A DNA stretch of 64,000 nt, taken from Antonospora locustae. Its lineage: Eukaryota > Microsporidia. The notes under the pieces are model-generated. The model did no database searches. It was not told where the DNA came from and saw nothing but the letters and a program-made list of their open reading frames with translations. Location of the stretch: contig CM017456.1 in assembly GCA_007674295.1 (NCBI GenBank), positions 62,001-126,000 of the forward strand, in the 5' to 3' direction. The translations under genes and the position numbers were made by a program. Of the stretch, positions 35,373 through 44,533 are shown piece after piece (the first letter of the stretch is position 1; the number at the start of each line of letters is the position of its first letter).

Positions 35373-37751
35373 CTACATAAACTCACGTGCATCGATAGAG
35401 AAATCCTTGCTGTCCAGTGCCATACACCATCTCATGTATCCTTTTTTTGTCATGATTAGGTCGTTGAACAGCACATATTCAGGTGCCCTACCATGTAAAA
35501 CACTTGAAGGATGTATGTAGCATATCTTTCCCTCTGTAATTGTCATGTATGCATCTCCTCTCTTCCTTGCTACATTATGCTTGAAACCTTCTAAGAACGC
35601 CTGAAATACACCATCATGATTGCTCTGCAAGTCTTCATGCTCGTTGTGCCTCTGGATGTTTTCGTCATTCGAAAAACCGATGCAACTTCTCTTGTAAAAA
35701 TCGCCATTCTCTGTGCCAGCGTCAATGAGAAACTCTGCACGTCTTCTGGACTTCGCATTTGCGCAGCCTCCATTTGGCAAAAAATGCTCAATCAGCTGGC
35801 CTATTACCTTTTTGACGTGCTCCATATTCTTGATGTTCATTCCGTTTGCTTCAAGGAACTTGTGCGAGTATTGCTCATTTTTCCACCTTCTATAAATGTT
35901 CAGAAGCGTGTAATGGTCTCCCCGTGCATCTTCGTACTTTCTCATAACATTTATACCCATATCGGATTGAAACCCACTGAGATCTCCTTTTATAATGTTT
36001 GGCACAGACAACATGGAAATAATAGCTGCAGTATCTACGAGAACACCAAGCCGGCTTGCAACTAACAAGGTCTTGGCACACTGAACGTGTACTGGTAGCG
36101 TGCTCATTTTTTTTCCTTCCACTGTTAAAGCATTGTTTTTAAGTGCACCAATGCTTTCCAGAAAACTCTGGGCTTCTTCAAGTCGATCTTCAGGCAGTGA
36201 GGTAACTAAGTTTGTATAGCGCACTCCTAGAGAAGTAAGAAGAAGCACAACATTACACAGATTAACTCTCAGCATTTCTGGATCAATGCATTCTTGAAAT
36301 GCTTCAAACTCCTTTTTGGTGTAAATCCTATACACAGTTCCCTCTCTGACTCTGCCAACTCTTCCGGCTCTCTGTCTTGCCTGTGACCTCGATATTTTTG
36401 CCACAAAAAGCGTGTCTATCTGCATAAATGTCTTCTGCTTGAAATACCCGCTATCTATGACGTAGTCTACATCCAAGGTGATTGATGTTTCTGCTATGTT
36501 GGTCGCTAAGATGATCTTGGGCTTCGCTGAGGGTAAAAACACACGTGGTGACTGCAAAGAGCTGTGAAGCGGTATGATCGTGTGAGACGAGGACAAAGAC
36601 CTCTTCAGAGATCTGTATGCATAGCTTATTTCCTCCTGACCCGGCAAAAACACAAGAATGTCTCCTGTTTTGCATGATGTATATGCACAGACGCCGCTGT
36701 CTCTCGTGACATTTGCACTGCTGTTGCCAGCATCTACATCCTTGCTGCTTTCAACAGCAGTGTTTCCACTATGCATTCTATTTGCTACAATTTCTCTGTA
36801 CTCTGCACCAGCACACAGCATTTCTGTTGTTTCGATGGTCTCCTTCAAATAGTCGTCTGCCTCACACCTGAGATAATACACTTCTACAGGAAACCTCTCC
36901 ACTTCAATGCTTATCAGAGGACATTTGAAGAAATCGACAATGTCTTCGCTGAGTGTTGCACTCATTACGACCATTCTTCTCCTCATTGCTAGCAGCACAT
37001 CAATATTAACTGTACGCTCGTGTGCTTCATCCACGACCAGCACGTCACTTCTGATCTTGTTTCGCAGCAAAATTCCATCAGTGACATAAATAAGCCGTGT
37101 CTTGTCACTAATATCCTCCTCAAATCGGACTTTGTACCCCGCCTTCTCTCCTAGTGTCCTTTTTACGTACTTTGCAATTGAAATTGCTGCTAGGCGCCTG
37201 GGCTGCGTGCATACGACTGTACGGAACTTCTCCAGCAAAAACTGCGGTATAAGCGTGGACTTTCCGCATCCTGTGTCACCTCGTATGCATATCACATCAT
37301 GTGACTCCATGAGAGATAGAACAAGCTCCTTTATTTTGGTGATTGTTTCTCCTCTTGTGAGTTTAAAGGTGTATTCCTCTCGCTTTTGATCACGCCCTCT
37401 GTGAAAGTTTGCCTGCGCATATTTTGAACTAGACGTAAGTTTTACATTGTGCGTCTCTTTGGTATGTACCTGGACTTTCTTGTGAATGTCGGTGTCTATT
37501 GCACATATTCGCCTGTCGTGCTCTGAGTTCTCTTTGGACTCTGTGCAATGGCCATCAGATTTGACTTGCATGCACTTCTTATCTGCATAGCTTTCAACCG
37601 CAATACACAATTTCAAGTACATATCCTCACCTAAATAGCTCTTGAGCCTTTCAAGTTTATTGTCAATGTGCAGAGCCATTACATATTCTCTAAACATCTT
37701 TTCGGAAAGATTTAAAGCTTTTGAGAGCTCGGCTATTTTGTCTGCTGTCAT
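35373..37751 (-). CDS. DEAH-box RNA helicase (PRP22/PRP2/PRP43 group)
   Basis: A 792-residue SF2 helicase. Motif I GDTGCGKST, motif Ia TQPRRLAA, motif II DEAH ('VVDEAHERT'), motif III SAT, motif V 'ATNIAETSIT' and motif VI QRAGRVGR (usually QRAGRAGR) are all present, followed by the winged helix, ratchet and OB regions ending 'HPSSVLHGRAPEYV'. An inserted low-complexity stretch separates the two RecA domains. It could serve splicing or rRNA processing; the subfamily is not decided. ATG at 37751 follows CCCTC; an ATG at 37814 would add 21 hydrophobic residues. Confidence 0.9.
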   Translation of the reverse strand: MTADKIAELSKALNLSEKMFREYVMALHIDNKLERLKSYLGEDMYLKLCIAVESYADKKCMQVKSDGHCTESKENSEHDRRICAIDTDIHKKVQVHTKETHNVKLTSSSKYAQANFHRGRDQKREEYTFKLTRGETITKIKELVLSLMESHDVICIRGDTGCGKSTLIPQFLLEKFRTVVCTQPRRLAAISIAKYVKRTLGEKAGYKVRFEEDISDKTRLIYVTDGILLRNKIRSDVLVVDEAHERTVNIDVLLAMRRRMVVMSATLSEDIVDFFKCPLISIEVERFPVEVYYLRCEADDYLKETIETTEMLCAGAEYREIVANRMHSGNTAVESSKDVDAGNSSANVTRDSGVCAYTSCKTGDILVFLPGQEEISYAYRSLKRSLSSSHTIIPLHSSLQSPRVFLPSAKPKIILATNIAETSITLDVDYVIDSGYFKQKTFMQIDTLFVAKISRSQARQRAGRVGRVREGTVYRIYTKKEFEAFQECIDPEMLRVNLCNVVLLLTSLGVRYTNLVTSLPEDRLEEAQSFLESIGALKNNALTVEGKKMSTLPVHVQCAKTLLVASRLGVLVDTAAIISMLSVPNIIKGDLSGFQSDMGINVMRKYEDARGDHYTLLNIYRRWKNEQYSHKFLEANGMNIKNMEHVKKVIGQLIEHFLPNGGCANAKSRRRAEFLIDAGTENGDFYKRSCIGFSNDENIQRHNEHEDLQSNHDGVFQAFLEGFKHNVARKRGDAYMTITEGKICYIHPSSVLHGRAPEYVLFNDLIMTKKGYMRWCMALDSKDFSIDAREFM

Positions 37752-37873
37752 GAGGGCACTGCCTGTAGTACAAAGAATCTCGGCTATCAGTCCTTTGCAG
37801 AAATACCAGGACATTGAGCATCTATGCTAACGTGATATTATAACGTGTGCAGCACATACTGAAATGTATACTT

Positions 37874-39043
37874 TTATTTTTCTGGTTGTACTATGTCTGT
37901 AAAACATAGCTTCTTAGGCACCTCCCAAGGAAACATCTCTCTTCCAAAATGTCCGTAGGATGCTGTTTTTCTAAATATGGGGTTTTTGAGACCTAGCTTG
38001 CGCGCAATCATGCTAGGCCTCATGTCAAAATTCTGATTGATGATTTCAACTATTCTGTCGCTACTGATGACACTTGTGTTATATGTATCTACGTATATAG
38101 ACAGTGGCCTTGAAATGCCAATTGCATACGATATTTGAATCAAAACACGCCTGCATATTCCAGAACTTACCAGAGATTTTGCTATCCACCTTGCCATGTA
38201 CGCACCGCTTCTATCAACTTTTGACCAGTCCTTACCACTAAAGCATCCACCGCCATGGCATCCAAAACCACCGTAAGAATCAACTATTATTTTTCTTCCT
38301 GTCAAGCCTGCGTCTGCAGCAGGCCCCCCGTGCACAAAACTGCCGCTTGGCTGTATATAGTATATGGTGTCCCTCAATAGCGACTGTGGAACGACAGCCT
38401 TGACTACGTTTTCCATAACAAAAGATCGGAGTTCCTCTGTACCAACCTTATCAGAGTGCTGAGTAGATATTACAATTGTGTGTACCCTCAGAGGTACTAG
38501 CCTTCCACTATCTTCGAGATATTCTATGGTCACCTGCGACTTGCAGTCTGGCCATATGAAGTCATTGGTTTTCCTTAATTCGGAAAGTCTTCTCACTAGA
38601 TTGTGTGCAAGAACCAAACTCATGGGCATTTTCTCGATAGTTTCGTCAGTTGCATATCCAAACATCATTCCCTGGTCTCCGGCGCCAGTCTCCCCATAAC
38701 CATTGTTCTCTATAGCACTTGCTATTTCATTGCTTTGCTCTTTTAAGCAAACAGACACATTTACTGTCTTGTAGTCAAATCCCTTTCTGCAGCAATCATA
38801 CCCAATATCCTTCAAGACGCATCTCACCAATTTTTGATAGTCGACAGTTGCTCTAGAAGATATCTCTCCGCACAAAAGCACCATTCCTGTGCTTACAACT
38901 GTTTCTACAGCAACACGGGCATTAGGATCCTGTCTAAGATGTTCGTCCAGAATTGCATCACTGATCTGGTCACATATTTTGTCTGGATGTCCTTCTCCTA
39001 CGCTTTCTGACGTGAACAAAAAAGTACGAGCACCGCAGTTCAT
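37874..39043 (-). CDS. SAM2: S-adenosylmethionine synthetase
   Basis: A 389-residue enzyme making S-adenosylmethionine from methionine and ATP. Recognised: '[20 protein letters not shown]', '[12 protein letters not shown]' and the phosphate loop '[22 protein letters not shown]'. In the latter, Cys replaces the Ala/Pro usually seen. Length is the family norm. ATG follows CCCTTG. Confidence 0.97.
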   Translation of the reverse strand: MNCGARTFLFTSESVGEGHPDKICDQISDAILDEHLRQDPNARVAVETVVSTGMVLLCGEISSRATVDYQKLVRCVLKDIGYDCCRKGFDYKTVNVSVCLKEQSNEIASAIENNGYGETGAGDQGMMFGYATDETIEKMPMSLVLAHNLVRRLSELRKTNDFIWPDCKSQVTIEYLEDSGRLVPLRVHTIVISTQHSDKVGTEELRSFVMENVVKAVVPQSLLRDTIYYIQPSGSFVHGGPAADAGLTGRKIIVDSYGGFGCHGGGCFSGKDWSKVDRSGAYMARWIAKSLVSSGICRRVLIQISYAIGISRPLSIYVDTYNTSVISSDRIVEIINQNFDMRPSMIARKLGLKNPIFRKTASYGHFGREMFPWEVPKKLCFTDIVQPEK

Positions 39044-39240
39044 CAAGGGTGCATAATTTAGACGGAAATGAGCTCACAGAAGCTTATATACACCAAACAC
39101 CGAGCTTCTACTAGAATAAGCCAAACGTGACAGAGCCGAAAAACTGCCTCATTTTTCTTGCTGTAAAGCTCAATGACTGTGCTTATGTCTCTTATTAACT
39201 AGCATTACGTGTGTGAATTCTGCTTGCTAACTTGTGACAC

Positions 39241-39831
39241 CTAGCTTTCATAATATATGTCCAGCTTATATATAAACCCCCTGTCAAATGTTTTTCGCAC
39301 AATTGGTGGGTCTGTGTTCATAAGGGCATTGAGAATATCAACACATCTATACTTCGATACACCTGACTTCCTGAGAATGTCTTCGTAGAGAATGCCGCTT
39401 TTATTTGCAAATAGGAATCTTACTAGCTTATCTGCATTTGAACGATATAGAGCATTGTCAGGTATCACTTTGTGGACTTTTTCCAAAACATCCTGTATTT
39501 GCATGCTTTTACTTGTCATCACCTCTTTTTCCAGTAGCTGCTCGTGCACATGGTGTATCTTTGATACTGAAAATTGCGTATTGGCCACGCCAGTTGAGTC
39601 AACGTTTTCATCATTTTGAAGAGCTTTATCTGACATCTCATCCATCGATAGCAGCAGTGCCTCAAGCTTAAAGTTGAAAATGTTTATCTGCTCGTTAAGC
39701 ACAAGCACTCTCTCAATCTTCGTCTTTATATCCCTAATTGCAAGGTGAAGTCTCTCAATTTTCTCCTCATACATGGGCAGGGATTCTATTCCAGCAAATA
39801 ATGCAGTTTTGAAGCTCTCAGAAAGACTCAT
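39241..39831 (-). CDS. Coiled-coil protein with C-terminal winged helix, unknown
   Basis: A 196-residue acidic protein: coiled coil in residues about 15-70, a polar linker, then a C-terminal region (about 125-190) with the helix-helix-strand pattern of a winged helix ('KLVRFLFANKSGILYEDILRK', 'KYRCVDILNAL', 'RGFIYKLD'). I recognise no family; kinetochore or transcription factor subunits with this layout exist. No C-rich start context. It diverges from DPH3 with 91 bases between ATGs. Confidence 0.65.
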   Translation of the reverse strand: MSLSESFKTALFAGIESLPMYEEKIERLHLAIRDIKTKIERVLVLNEQINIFNFKLEALLLSMDEMSDKALQNDENVDSTGVANTQFSVSKIHHVHEQLLEKEVMTSKSMQIQDVLEKVHKVIPDNALYRSNADKLVRFLFANKSGILYEDILRKSGVSKYRCVDILNALMNTDPPIVRKTFDRGFIYKLDIYYES

Positions 39832-39922
39832 TTTCCATGAACCTGCCGTTATGTCTTTCTATGCCCTATAAAGCCTCTTGCTGCTTGCTTCGGAGTAAAC
39901 AACAAGCATGCACCCCTAGTCT

Positions 39923-40234
39923 ATGGACAGAAGAAGCGACATTGAGCTAAAACTCCTTGAGGAACGAATATATCGCGATGAAAGGTACAACATCATAAAG
40001 TATTACGACGAGGTGGATATAAAGGACTTTGAGTACGACGCAGCAAATCGTGTATTTACTTTTCCGTGCCCTTGCGGTGACCAATTCGAAATATCTCTTG
40101 AAGAGCTACTAAATGGAGAAGAAATAGCAATGTGTCCCAGCTGTCCTTTGATTGTGAAGGTTGTTTATGAGGACGAAGACATAAACAGAGTCAAGGAAGT
40201 CATAGAATCGAGCGCAAGGTCGTTATATTCATAA
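39923..40234 (+). CDS. DPH3: DPH3/KTI11 CSL zinc-finger protein
   Basis: A 103-residue protein with the CSL zinc finger: Cys49, Cys51, Cys71 and Cys74 in '[14 protein letters not shown]' and 'MCPSC'. '[13 protein letters not shown]' precedes it as in DPH3. DPH3 is an electron donor for the radical-SAM step of diphthamide synthesis and for Elongator. The first 27 residues are an extra helical extension not found in typical DPH3. ATG has CCCC in the preceding ten bases. Confidence 0.93.
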   Translation: MDRRSDIELKLLEERIYRDERYNIIKYYDEVDIKDFEYDAANRVFTFPCPCGDQFEISLEELLNGEEIAMCPSCPLIVKVVYEDEDINRVKEVIESSARSLYS

Positions 40235-40424
40235 CAAACTTTTGTGTTTGTATCTAATTGCAGCTGCCGACAACGCCTCAGGCTCTGCAAATGCAAAGAC
40301 AATGCGGGGCATTTGGCCCCTTTTGTGGTTGAGCTTTGTGGTAAATTTACTTTATTCTGTGTGTGTCAGCGATTGCAAAAGTAGTATAAAAAAATCAGAG
40401 AGCAGGGTTACGCAACGCTATATC

Positions 40425-41225
40425 ATGGAGAAAGAACAGTATTTCTACCTGTCACTTCACTACGATAGTCTGAAAGACACTGAGAAGTCGCTTGAGTATT
40501 ACATAAAGGGCTTTGAGACGATGATGAGCAGCCACGAAGCCATCACAAAGCAGGTTTGTCTGAACTTGGAAATTCTTCTGATGAAAAGAGTTAAAAGGCT
40601 GCAGGAAACTTTGGAAAATCTAGGAAAGATGAGGTCAAACGCACTTAATCCCACCGAAATACGCTTTCTAGAGGATCACGAGGAAGGTATTCAGAGTGAT
40701 ATTCTCTTGACGTTCAATCGCGCCATATCCATATTTCAGATAATCAAAGACAGTGTTGGTGTATCCGACCACAAGCTTCTGGCATACGTAATGAAGACAA
40801 AGGCAGACTTTCTTAGAAGAAAGGCCATCTTCTACGAGGACTCCGGGGACACACATACAAAGGCTGAGGCAACTGCTCTTTATGAATATGCTCTGGTGCT
40901 CTTGATAAGCACGCCAGTACAATGCCCATACAAACTAGATGTCATGCTGAACTATGCAAAACATGCACTTGAATGTTATGGCGACGAATCCAAAATAAAA
41001 AGCCTACGAGAAATATTCTACGGGGCTCGCAGATTTTTCATGCATGATCAAGGTGAGGATACAAGATACTACCTCTACATGCTGAAGTACATAGGACTTT
41101 ACCTAGATAACAAGCAAAACATTCGCAACTTGACATTCGATAGATGGATACTTGAAGAAGACGATCCAAACGCAGCCAACATCATTGTACATGAAGACTT
41201 GTACACTCTGTATGTTAATACGTAG
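40425..41225 (+). CDS. Divergent 14-3-3-like protein
   Basis: A 266-residue all-helical protein of 14-3-3 size. 'FYLSLHYDSLKDTEKSLEYYIKG' at the start corresponds to helices 1-2, 'AYVMKTKADFLRRKAIFYED' to helix 5 and 'CPYKLDVMLNYAKHALE' to the 'P-x-x-L-x-L-NF-x-V' helix. Many phosphopeptide-contacting residues are not obvious. Start at 40425 fits a TATAAAA box at about 40385; the frame is open to 40302 where it would add a hydrophobic segment. Confidence 0.6.
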   Translation: MEKEQYFYLSLHYDSLKDTEKSLEYYIKGFETMMSSHEAITKQVCLNLEILLMKRVKRLQETLENLGKMRSNALNPTEIRFLEDHEEGIQSDILLTFNRAISIFQIIKDSVGVSDHKLLAYVMKTKADFLRRKAIFYEDSGDTHTKAEATALYEYALVLLISTPVQCPYKLDVMLNYAKHALECYGDESKIKSLREIFYGARRFFMHDQGEDTRYYLYMLKYIGLYLDNKQNIRNLTFDRWILEEDDPNAANIIVHEDLYTLYVNT

Positions 41226-42006
41226 AAGTAGCTTCTATATCCATATCTGCTTTTGCATCTTGCTGCCATAGTCAATTTAGAATGTTTTGTCTTGTTAAAC
41301 CCCGTATTTTGCATTGCCCTCCTTTTGCTGAGACATTGCAATCCTGGCTGCAGATAGCAACATGCATTCCACTTTTGAATGCTTTCTGAGAATTCTTGTA
41401 TTTCGTAATACTTTCTCTATGCATTGCTTGTCTTTGACGAGAAAATTTATTACACTGTGGTGATTACTTATACTTCTTTCATTTCACAGAACTATACTTC
41501 TATGTTCATCACAACATTCACAAGCAGGTCAAATGTTTGACATAGCTATCGTATGCACATGTGCAAAATTCCTTTTATGCAAGTGCTCTTGCATACAGCA
41601 ATTCAATGTCATCTGTACTGTGTATTTACTTTTTATTATGTGCTATCCTTGGTATTCCATATTTTCACGATCTCTGCATCTTTCATGTATATCTCTTTTT
41701 CCCACCTTTTTCAGATTGCATTTCGTCGTCTCATGTATTTACATTGTAATTCTAGAATGCCAACATGGTATGTGCACATCAGCTCCGTCCTACAATTTTC
41801 TATTTTTTTCAGGTCATATTGACAATGACAACAAGTAGTTACATGTGTTGGCATGGAGGTTGTAGTGTGTATTTGTTTAGGATTTAGAAATCACATTGTC
41901 ATTGACCCAGCATAGTATATGCTTTTGTTTTGCAAATGGAGTAAAATTAATAAGTTCAAGAAGGGAAGCTGTGTTCGAAGACAAACAAGCTACATGCAAC
42001 GCCCTT
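41226..42006. other. AT-rich intergenic region upstream of GPI-type cluster
   Basis: A 780-base spacer rich in T and CA. ORFs of 60-100 codons in it are chance-like. The element AAAATTAATAAGTTCAA at 41943-41959 lies about 50 bases before gene B and is shared with genes A and C. Confidence 0.5.
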
Positions 42007-42435
42007 ATGAAAAAAAGGATTTGTATAGTTATTTTGTTATTTTCACATATCAGTTGCCAGGGAAATGAAAACGTAGGCAATGGTTTAAGCACTAACAAAG
42101 GCATCAGCAATAATGGCAGCTTTCCATTAACAAATAACAACGTATCCGCGAATAACAACGCATACTTGAGTAATAACACATCTTCTGGCGAACAGTCCAA
42201 CGCAGGCAGTGTTCCTTCTTCCGGCGAACAGTCCAACGCAGGCAGTAGTCCATCTTCTGGCGAACAATCTACTGGAGACGACCAAACCTCATCAAACAAT
42301 AGTACAGGTGATAGCAGCAATCCAGAAAATGGCAGCGAAGAGCCACCCTCAGAAACACCCGAAAACGGTGTGAGTGCGATGGCATTTAGTGGACTGCTGC
42401 TGTTTGTCTCGAGCATGCTCTTTTCGCTTCAATAA
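42007..42435 (+). CDS. Secreted Asn/Ser-rich GPI-type protein (family member B)
   Basis: A 142-residue protein: signal peptide (about 1-19), a long Asn/Ser/Gly-rich middle with N-glycosylation-like sites, 36-bp tandem repeats (42181-42279) encoding SSGEQSNAGS-type units, an acidic stretch, and a hydrophobic C-terminal tail identical to member A. The layout (signal peptide, Ser/Thr/Asn-rich repeat stalk, GPI-type tail) suggests a spore wall or plasma-membrane surface protein. AATAAA overlaps the stop codon. ATG follows CCCTT. Confidence 0.8.
   Translation: MKKRICIVILLFSHISCQGNENVGNGLSTNKGISNNGSFPLTNNNVSANNNAYLSNNTSSGEQSNAGSVPSSGEQSNAGSSPSSGEQSTGDDQTSSNNSTGDSSNPENGSEEPPSETPENGVSAMAFSGLLLFVSSMLFSLQ
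42181..42279 (+). repeat. 36-bp tandem repeats in GPI-type gene B
   Basis: Two full 36-bp units and a partial third, each encoding about SSGEQSNAGS plus two variable residues. Near-identical at the DNA level, so probably prone to copy-number change. Confidence 0.85.
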
Positions 42436-42557
42436 AGATGCGTTGGTTTGTGATGTCTTTGTGCTGAGATATTGTTTAACACCTGAAAAGAATGTTAGGT
42501 CTTGCGGCCTGCCAAGACATTTTGTGCCACCACACAAGCTCCGATGACAAGTGAGCT
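42363..42557 (-). repeat. 195-bp inverted duplicate, copy 2
   Basis: Reverse complement of 28185-28379. It covers the last 24 codons of GPI-type gene B, the spacer, and, antisense, the last part of the SPC1 coding sequence without the rest of that gene. This makes it the likely recipient of the duplication or conversion. Confidence 0.95.
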
Positions 42558-42680
42558 TGTGAGAAGTATTCTCGATACAATGTCTAACAGAATGAATCAT
42601 GGTTACCATGAGCCATGTGCTTCCGTTTTTATAAAAGAGCAAAATTAATAAGTTCAAAAAGAAAGGTTTGATTTTCAAAG

Positions 42681-42690
42681 GTATAAATAG
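42681..42690 (+). promoter_or_regulatory. TATA box of GPI-type gene C
   Basis: GTATAAATAG, 19-28 bases before the ATG at 42709, within a block nearly identical to the promoter of gene A. The AAAATTAATAAGTTCAA element is at 42641-42657. Confidence 0.65.
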
Positions 42691-42708
42691 TTGCGCATAA
42701 TGCCCTCA

Positions 42709-42987
42709 ATGAAGAGGGGGTTTTGGGTAATGCTGATTGCACTTCTTGTCAAAGTTGGCTGCCAGTACAACGAAAAGTTAAGTAGTGATGGTTCAAACCC
42801 TGACAAAGGATGTGAAAGAGGTCAATTCTCTAATACAAACAGCAGGCTGCTCATAGATAGAATACCACTCAACAAAGGGGATGTTGCAGTTGATAGCAAG
42901 AACAAAAAACTACATAGTAAGCGAAAAAACGAAGAAGATTTTACAAAATCATTTTTGTTTATATCAACCATGTTCTATTCACTTTAG
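42709..42987 (+). CDS. Secreted protein related to GPI-type family (member C)
   Basis: A 92-residue protein whose promoter, signal peptide (MKRGFWVMLIALLVKVGC) and first about 20 mature residues resemble member A, but whose second half is different: basic and polar, ending in a weak hydrophobic 'FLFISTMFYSL'. The GPI-type tail seems lost or decayed. First ATG at 42700 and second at 42709 mirror gene A; the second follows CCCTCA. Confidence 0.65.
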   Translation: MKRGFWVMLIALLVKVGCQYNEKLSSDGSNPDKGCERGQFSNTNSRLLIDRIPLNKGDVAVDSKNKKLHSKRKNEEDFTKSFLFISTMFYSL

Positions 42988-43091
42988 GAAACAATAGAGA
43001 ATATTATTTCTATGGCGGAAAGAGATGCAAAATAGCGGCATGGAGATGAGTTGGTTAATAAACAGCAGAAGATGGCTCTGCTCTCTATCAC

Positions 43092-43613
43092 CTACTGGTT
43101 GTTTATGTCGTATTCGTTCATCAGCTTAATTGCATACTGCAGTTCACTATCATTTTCACAGTAAAGGTCCTCTTCATGGCTTTTTCTCCTGAATCCGTCT
43201 CTAATGTCAAAGGTGCGCCTTTCTCTATATAGATCCAAAGCGTTGTATATGTAAAAAAGAGCATTTGCCATACGAGTGCTGTATATTTTTTGGACTTGTG
43301 GTGCCTGGTAAATATAGCCATTAACTATGTAAAATACTGCTAGCACATCCACATTTTTGCTCGAATGTCGATACAGCTTCTCTATAGCGATAACAGGGGT
43401 TGGCTTTCCTAGAGCATACTCGATACCAACCATGTTCTGTAGCTGGTCCTGTGTAACTTCACAAAACTTTGACTGCATCTTCAAAACCTCGTTATTGCAT
43501 GTTTTTTCATAAAATGGAGAGCTTGAAAAGTACTCCAGTGCATTACTTCTGCTTAGAACATTCTGTGCAAGCCAATACGGGTCTACAAAACATATTTCTT
43601 CCATCTTTGTCAT
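43092..43613 (-). CDS. MED6: Mediator subunit MED6
   Basis: A 173-residue protein. 'NALEYFSSSPFYEKTCNNEV' with 'KMQSKFCE' and 'QLQNMVGIEYAL' and 'VNGYIYQAP' are unmistakable MED6 core motifs. MED6 is in the head module of Mediator, which links activators to RNA polymerase II. It is the short conserved domain only; the variable C-terminal region of larger homologs is missing. ATG has CCC nine bases upstream. Confidence 0.96.
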   Translation of the reverse strand: MTKMEEICFVDPYWLAQNVLSRSNALEYFSSSPFYEKTCNNEVLKMQSKFCEVTQDQLQNMVGIEYALGKPTPVIAIEKLYRHSSKNVDVLAVFYIVNGYIYQAPQVQKIYSTRMANALFYIYNALDLYRERRTFDIRDGFRRKSHEEDLYCENDSELQYAIKLMNEYDINNQ

Positions 43614-43784
43614 GATTGCAGGGTTCTACTCTTTTAACTTGCTAGTTTCGTTAAATGCATATTCTTTGTCTTGCATTCACTAGGCGAGATTGCAGCACGG
43701 TCTTTCAGAGGGCATCATTGAACATTGGTGTTGAGATTGACATTAGAATCTTGATAACAACTTCTTGTAACCTCCCCTTCATAA

Positions 43785-44192
43785 ATGAATAAGCTCGAAA
43801 AGGTCGTATCAAAGTATCACTCAAATGTTGTCGACCACTTCAGCAAGCCCAGAAATGTCGGATCTTTTGATAAAAATGCAAGCGATGTAGGCACTGGAAT
43901 TGTTGGAGCACCGGCATGCGGTGACGTAATGAAGCTTCAGATAAAAGTTGAGGACAATATCATAAAAGACGCTGTGTTCAGAACATTTGGTTGTGGATCT
44001 GCTATAGCATCATCAAGCCTGGCCACTGAGATGATAAAGGGAAAAACAATTGACGACTCTCTGAAGCTGAGTAATATTGAGATTGCTAAGAAACTCTCTT
44101 TGCCACCTGTTAAGCTTCACTGTTCTATGCTGGCAGAAGATGCAATTAGATCGGCTGTTATGGACTACAAAAGCAAGAGAGCCAATAAATAA
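43785..44192 (+). CDS. ISU1: Iron-sulfur scaffold protein ISU1 (IscU)
   Basis: A 135-residue scaffold on which 2Fe-2S clusters are built. Ligand cysteines Cys45 ('PACGD'), Cys70 ('FGCGSA') and Cys113 are present, as is the LPPVK chaperone-binding site (106-110). No long N-terminal presequence; the start MNKLEKVVSKYHS may itself serve as a short mitosomal targeting helix. Iron-sulfur cluster assembly is the main known role of mitosomes. ATG has CCCC shortly upstream. Confidence 0.98.
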   Translation: MNKLEKVVSKYHSNVVDHFSKPRNVGSFDKNASDVGTGIVGAPACGDVMKLQIKVEDNIIKDAVFRTFGCGSAIASSSLATEMIKGKTIDDSLKLSNIEIAKKLSLPPVKLHCSMLAEDAIRSAVMDYKSKRANK

Positions 44193-44533
44193 ATGATCAG
44201 GCTTGTGATCACTCTACAGAACTTGTGAGCAGCCCACAACGAAGAGATCATAGTGCTTTCTATGTAAAATTTGTGCGCGGCTCAGCTTTTGGTGAGGAGT
44301 GTTGTTGTGGAGACGCCATGCGGAGTAGGCAGGAAAAAGAACATGTGCATAGAAAAATTTGCTCTGCGCGATGAGGATTTATCATACAAACTTACAAAGT
44401 AAAAGTCAACTCACAACAAAAAACATTTACTGCAATGTGCTAGTGCAAAGACATACACAGCTCATACATAGCAATAACAACTGTGTGTACATCAAGCATA
44501 CCAAACGGCATGGCTTTTTGAATTTGAATCTAT
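44193..44533. other. Convergent intergenic region
   Basis: Contains a locally GC-richer stretch (about 44260-44340) with no ATG-initiated ORF. It might be a structured RNA, but I could not fold it convincingly. Confidence 0.3.

Noticed and set aside
44193..44533. GC-richer stretch as a possible tRNA or other RNA gene
   Set aside because: No A-box/B-box pair or convincing stem pairing found; tRNA signatures were sought in all gaps by eye without success.
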